Positions 59,601 through 64,000 of a stretch of 64,000 nucleotides of DNA are shown here, one piece after another (position 1 is the first letter of the stretch; every line of letters starts with the position of its first letter). The stretch is from Cubamyces lactineus (Eukaryota > Basidiomycota > Agaricomycetes > Polyporales > Polyporaceae). The notes beneath the pieces were generated by a model. That model was given only the letters and a program-made list of their open reading frames with translations. It was not told where the DNA came from and ran no database searches. The position numbers and the translations under genes are program-made. Location: positions 1,054,001 through 1,118,000 of the forward strand of contig JACDTU010000002.1 in assembly GCA_022376465.1 (NCBI GenBank), read 5' to 3'.

Positions 59601-60496
59601 TTCTGTGAGGAGTTCCATCCGCGATGGCATGTCGGAGGTCCAGGAAACGATCTCGTCCTCAACAGCTGGCTTCAGTCAGGACCTGCAACATACGATACAG
59701 GACTCAAATGCTACGCTTACACAAGGTCCGTGCGACGAGCGTTCCTGCGAATCCCTGCGTAGGCTGACACTTGCACCAAATTGTAGCATTCGACCGCGAA
59801 CATCGCGCAAAGCGAGCTCGCACCGAAGCCACCGAAGGTCTCGCTACCGAGGCTCAATCGAGCTATCGCTACATGCAGCGTAGCATTGCATCGACGTCGC
59901 GTTCTGTGGAGTCCATCACCAGCCGTATTCTGACGGAAACGTCTGGCATGTCCGCGGCATTCGACAACCTGAACGCCGCGGCGAGCAGCTCTCTAGGCGC
60001 TATTCGTCATGCGACGCAAGATCTTGTCGAGGATGCAACCAGGGAAGACATGCCTACGGGCCTCACCCCCCGCAAGCGCAGTCGCAGAGTGGTGGAGGAC
60101 CTACCGCGTACAGAACCCAGGGAAGTCCTCATCCGTCGGTGGCGGCAACGTGGGATGTCTAGTGTCGGAAGCGAGACGTTCCTCGCCGAGCACCTCCCTC
60201 TACCTGAAGAGGAATCAGCGTCGCCCTCCGGCTCTCCAGAGGTAATGGCAGTAGATTCGCCCGTCGACCTTCCGACCGACGAGCAGGAAAACGAACCCAC
60301 GCCGTCGAATTCGCCACCTCCGCTCGTCAAGTCTCTCGCTTCCTCCTCATCCTCATCAGATTCGATCCCCGCGATACCCCTTATCCCCGCTGTTAAGCAG
60401 CCTACTAAGATGGGTTCCATCGGAACGTTGACGGAGCGGTCAACGAACGTTGTACGCACGAGAACGCAGCGTACTCGGCGGACGGTTGCACGATGA
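56644..60496 (+). CDS. Kinesin-5 mitotic motor (BimC/Cut7/Eg5 family)
   Basis: Homotetrameric spindle motor that slides antiparallel microtubules. Exons: 56644-57185, 57237-57881, 57932-58569, 58622-59037, 59088-59540, 59593-59725, 59787-60496; 1,178 residues, the family size. Motor motifs: [13 protein letters not shown]-loop [46 protein letters not shown] (the kinesin-5 switch II form), [18 protein letters not shown] and [28 protein letters not shown] begins the neck/stalk block. Near the end is a BimC box, [13 protein letters not shown], whose Thr is the known Cdk1 target in the family. The exact start is chosen from composition. Confidence 0.95.
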
Positions 60497-60824
60497 GCCC
60501 TCCCATATGATTACGATTCGGAGTGATGCCGAGCCTCTACAGACTTTTCCTTCTGTTTTTGTTGTAATTTTATTCGTCGTTGCATTGTGATTGCATGCTA
60601 TCTTTGTTCGCCCGCTTTGTATACCGTAGACTGGAATACATCAGCTAGCCGTTTGTGAACCGTCGTGGTAGGATGCAGCATGCTTACGTCAGCAGCGTAG
60701 TCTGTGCCTGTGCTGCCGCAACTGCGCTCATCGTCCCCGGCGGTTGCTCACTCTACTCAGTGCTTGCTCTTGCGTCCACGACGTTCTCTGTATATTCTCC
60801 TCCTGCCGCGAGCTATCGGACAAC
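60497..60824. other. Intergenic: kinesin-5 3' flank and VPS55 upstream region
   Basis: This 328-bp region has a T-rich stretch soon after the kinesin-5 stop (about 60540-60580), as expected for a 3' UTR. No further feature is seen. Confidence 0.5.
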
Positions 60825-61385
60825 ATGTCTCATGCAGGAATCAAAAGTCGGTATCATCTCATAAGGGAATGCCTCCTGGCATGTACTCAAACTCGTATAC
60901 CAGCGGTCATCCTGCTCTCGTTCGTGCTGGCAGTGGGATTCCTGCTAGTCATCCTCTCATGTGCACTCTGGGGGAACTGGCTACCGCTCCTTGTTGGTGA
61001 GTGCGACTATGCTTTTTGCGCAAGAGGTGTCTCAATGCGTTGAACGTCTAGCTCTCACATTCGTTCTCGCGCCACTACCCAACGCGCTCTTCGCTCGCTG
61101 CGGAGGGGACGACTTCTCGACGGAATACGATGGCTCGGGGCCCGTAGACCTCGGGCGGTTCATCACCGCGTTTGTTGTTGTAACAGGATTCGCGCTCCCT
61201 CTAGTGCTCGCGCACTCTGAGGTGATTGCCCCGGGCGCATGTGCCATGTCCATCGCTGGTGGAGCGTACGTCCCCCTCGTCCCCTCTATCGTGTTCTGCT
61301 CTGATGGTTGTCTCGCAGTCTTGTATACGGTACCATCATGGCATATAGCGCAACATTCAAGGAGGAGAGTTCGGACTTCGAATGA
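60825..61385 (+). CDS. VPS55: Vacuolar protein sorting protein Vps55 (LEPROT family)
   Basis: Four-span endosomal membrane protein that with Vps68 promotes late-endosome-to-vacuole transport. Exons: 60825-60846, 60904-60996, 61052-61265, 61319-61385; 131 residues, the family length. Seen: AVGFLLVILSCALWGNWLPL, LTFVLAPLPNALFARCG, the conserved charged loop ending DLGRFITAF, and GFALPLVLAHSEVI. The first exon is only 22 nt (MSHAGIK plus one base). Convergent with TRS120, 173 bp apart. Confidence 0.95.
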
Positions 61386-61558
61386 GAGCGGTATATTTAT
61401 CAAGGCCGGAGAACGACTGGACCATGATCATGCTACACCTCGCAGAGGCCGTTGTACACTATCGTACTATTATCCGTCCGTCGTGATATCCATGGGCTCG
61501 ATACCTCGCGCTGCACTCCGCATCCAGCAGGAGAGTCGTACGCAATTATAGAGGTAAG

Positions 61559-64000
61559 TTATGGGTCGCTGGCCGTGATACGCATCTTGCCGTGGCCAAC
61601 AAGGCTGGAATCCCGTGGTCGCCCAACAGCGCGCACCTCTGCAGCAAAGTCGAAGTGGCCGCACGCGACGAACGCCACAGGAGTCTCAACCTCGTGCGCC
61701 TCTCCTCTCGCTAGACGGCCGATGGGTATGTCCAGGAGCTCGCCTTGGTATACAACATGGTCGGACGGCTCCAGGGTAAGGTTGAGCGTGAGTAGGAGCT
61801 CGGACGCTTGACGCGGACTGGTTAGACGGATATCTCGTTTGGGAGAGAGCTGTGGACTCACGAGAGAGGTTGGTTATGGATGTGCGAAGGTAGACAAACT
61901 CGTTCGGTTGTGGTAGGTATTTCGAGCCAGGAGGGTCGACTGGTACGGGTTGCGCATTGCCCTCCTCGTCGTAGCGGACCAGTGTCATCCGAACTCGCGC
62001 TGTCTCGACGCGCAGTGCCTCGAGCATGGGCATAGTCATACGTTGTTGTCGCAAAGAGAGATCCCCCGCCCTTGTGCCGCCGTTCTATTTCGTCGCGTGA
62101 GTAGAGTGTATGCTATATACTCGAAGGACTCCTACCTCGCGCCATCTCCCACGCACGACTTTGAAGAGTTCTTCTCGGTACCAGAAGAGCTCGCGCTGTG
62201 CTCTCTCTTCCGCAGGGCTCAGCTTTGATGTCGAGACAACGTACTGACGATCGGACAGCATGGGAATGGGTTGCGATACGTGCTCCTCAGACAAGGATAT
62301 CTTCTTGACTGGGAGGACGACCCTGATGGTCCCCTGGTAAGCACTACACCCCGACATCCCTAGGCGAAGTAACATACCGTGAGGTAGAGCCTGGTGGTAC
62401 CAAAGAAGTGATGGAGGCATGCTCAACACCTGCGTGCAGACGTCGTAAGGATTGGAGCGAATCCATAGCAACAGCTCCTTACCCTCTTGGTTTCTTTCGA
62501 AGGTTACCTCGAAGGGTAGGCCATAGGTGTTCCGCACTTCAATCGAGAAGATGCACCAGTCCGCGATGTCGCCTACGTGTAGTAGCGCTTTCCGTGCCTT
62601 GGCCTCTGGGGATGTTTCGTCAAAATCGTCGTCCGCCGATATCGTAGTCGTGGCGCCGGTATATGACAGGATGTCCATCCCTTGGCATTCCAACATGTGA
62701 TAGACCGTAACGAGCACGGGGTAGGACAGTTGTCTTGTATAGAACACTTCCGATGGTTCCTGGAGGCGATCTTGTGGACGATGCACGAAGGCATACGACA
62801 CATGAATCGCCCCGCTCGTGCTAATGACAGCATGAGCTCGGCGAAATGAGCAACGACAAGTCATAAATGGCTCACCATCCGACTTTGCCAAAGCAGTTGA
62901 CAGTAATGACCCTCTTGTGGCCAGGGTCGATCTTTTGTGGCTCGTGCTCACTGTCCCAAGTGAAGACAGGTCGATGGACGAGGTCGTACTCCGTCTCATA
63001 CGTGTCGAAGACCGACAGTTCGCCTTCCGCGAGGGCTTGCTGCGCAGGTGCTATCGTCGAGTCGTCGAATGTCAAGCGGATGAGGTCCACTGGTAACGAC
63101 GAGACGTTCTCGAGGGTGATGCGAATGGTAGACCTGTCGCACATGTTGAGCAATATACCCCTATCGCGTCGTAGAACGCAGCTCACATCTCGCCATTGTA
63201 GAGCATGACAGCTCCGTGCGTAAGCGACGTCCGCCTGATCCGCAATAGCGGTTGTTCTGGGACAACCGTGCACTCCAGAAAGCGGACCGTCTTCTTGGCC
63301 GCGGCGGTCGTTGTCGTCCCCACTTGCGCGCTACCCCTCTTACTTGACTTTTCCCAGTAGCGCGAGTCGAGTCCAGCATGCTTGGATCGGCCGACCTCGC
63401 ATTCGAGTGCGCTACGCCGGCGTGACCGCCGTTCCTCTTCCTCCTCTGTTGACAGAGGGAGTACGAACTCTCGTGCGGCACCTCCGGGGGCTTGGACAAT
63501 GCAACCACGAATGACGAGTGTACCAGGCTCCGAAGCCTTGCCGGAGATAGTCACGGGGTGGTAGGAGTTTGCTGGGACAACTACTGGTGATGCCTTTGAC
63601 ACGAACGACACGCCCGAAGTGCTGAACGAGTGTCAGGATTAGATATGACTGCGCATTTTCGAGGTATGAGACCAACGCATACCTGAGCTGCAGGCTCTGC
63701 AGGTCCAAGTCGAAGACGTATGGATTCTGCAACGTGATCACTAGATCGAACGGTTCGTTTTGCACGAGGACCGTCTTGGCCTATGAAAACAAGAGTCAGG
63801 GTCCAGTCCGGAGTTGAACGTTAGGGGAGGGCGTGACCTGTCCTGACATTAACTTCCTCGGGTTGTACAAGAACGGATCCTTGACCCCCGCGAGGATAGA
63901 CGTCGTCCCTGCCGCGGCCTGTGATAAGATGGACAGAGGCTTCTCGATGGGCACTCGTACAAGAGGCAACCTTCGACGTTCGGTTAGTAGGACTTTCGAA
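61559..64000 (-). CDS. TRS120: TRAPP II subunit Trs120 (TRAPPC9), 5' partial
   Basis: Subunit of the TRAPP II tether and GEF for Ypt31/Rab11 at the late Golgi. Only the C-terminal part is in the window; the gene continues past the right edge. Exons read: 64000-63838, 63780-63683, 63621-63187, 63133-62876, 62820-62483, 62429-62378, then an uncertain junction, to 62136, then 62084-61862 and 61806-61559. Seen: NPYVFDLDLQSLQL, LSTSGVSFVSKASP, PVKKISL, QRELFWYREELFKVV and MLEALRVETARVRMTLV, typical Trs120 blocks. At 62330-62380 the family-like VPPGSTSR and the next block are not in phase with a normal intron: either a 34-nt intron (62344-62377) or a sequence error is needed. Confidence 0.88.

Noticed and set aside
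1..64000. tRNA, rRNA, CRISPR, intact transposon or viral elements.
   Set aside because: None recognised on either strand; the AT-rich block at 33.7-35.8 kb was considered as a transposon but consists of intact gene ends.

Overview
The window is nuclear DNA from a filamentous basidiomycete, most likely an agaricomycete; a polypore-like mushroom is a guess. The genes are dense, lie on both strands and are cut by many short introns, mostly 46-75 nt with GT-AG ends and CTNA-type branch sites. The protein families are fungal (SAM/RA-type Ste11, Sec16, Trs120, fungal kinesin-1, a DNMT1-type methyltransferase). I see no rRNA, tRNA, CRISPR array, intact transposon, virus or toxin gene. Gene models were spliced by hand. 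Every complete model sums to a whole number of codons; the last gene (TRS120) has one unresolved junction.

Layout, left to right: STE11 MAPKKK (+, 5' end outside the window); TRM1 tRNA methyltransferase (-); ferric reductase (-); ATX1 copper chaperone (-); LAT-type amino-acid permease (-); exosome subunit MTR3 (-); an NSRP1-like splicing factor (+); an unassigned kinase-like protein (-); a cyclophilin-33-type RRM protein lacking the cyclophilin (+); TFIID subunit TAF13 (-); exosome subunit RRP4 (+); a DUF4211 nuclear protein (-); a 2,338-residue protein with C1-type zinc fingers, spread over 23 exons (+); a DNMT1-like DNA methyltransferase (-); DPM2 (-) and OST3/6 (+), back to back; SEC16 (-); a Pumilio/Puf3-type RNA-binding protein (-); a frameshifted C2-like relic (+); kinesin-1 (-); elongation factor ELF1 (-); kinesin-5 (+); VPS55 (+); TRS120/TRAPPC9 (-, 5' end outside the window).

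Most genes are housekeeping. Some neighbours share a pathway: ferric reductase beside ATX1 (reductive iron uptake needs copper delivery), DPM2 divergent from OST3 (dolichol-phosphate-mannose and N-glycan transfer), MTR3 and RRP4 about 6 kb apart (RNA exosome), two kinesins flanking ELF1, and membrane-traffic genes (SEC16, VPS55, TRS120) in the right half.

The most unusual features are: (1) a sharp, roughly 2.1-kb CpG-depleted block over the catalytic half of the DNA methyltransferase gene and the last exon of its convergent neighbour, inside otherwise CpG-rich DNA; (2) extreme exon structures, namely start codons standing alone as 3-nt coding exons in ATX1 and DPM2, and microexons of 5 and 11 nt in kinesin-1 and 12 nt in the permease; (3) the giant C1-finger protein, which I cannot assign.
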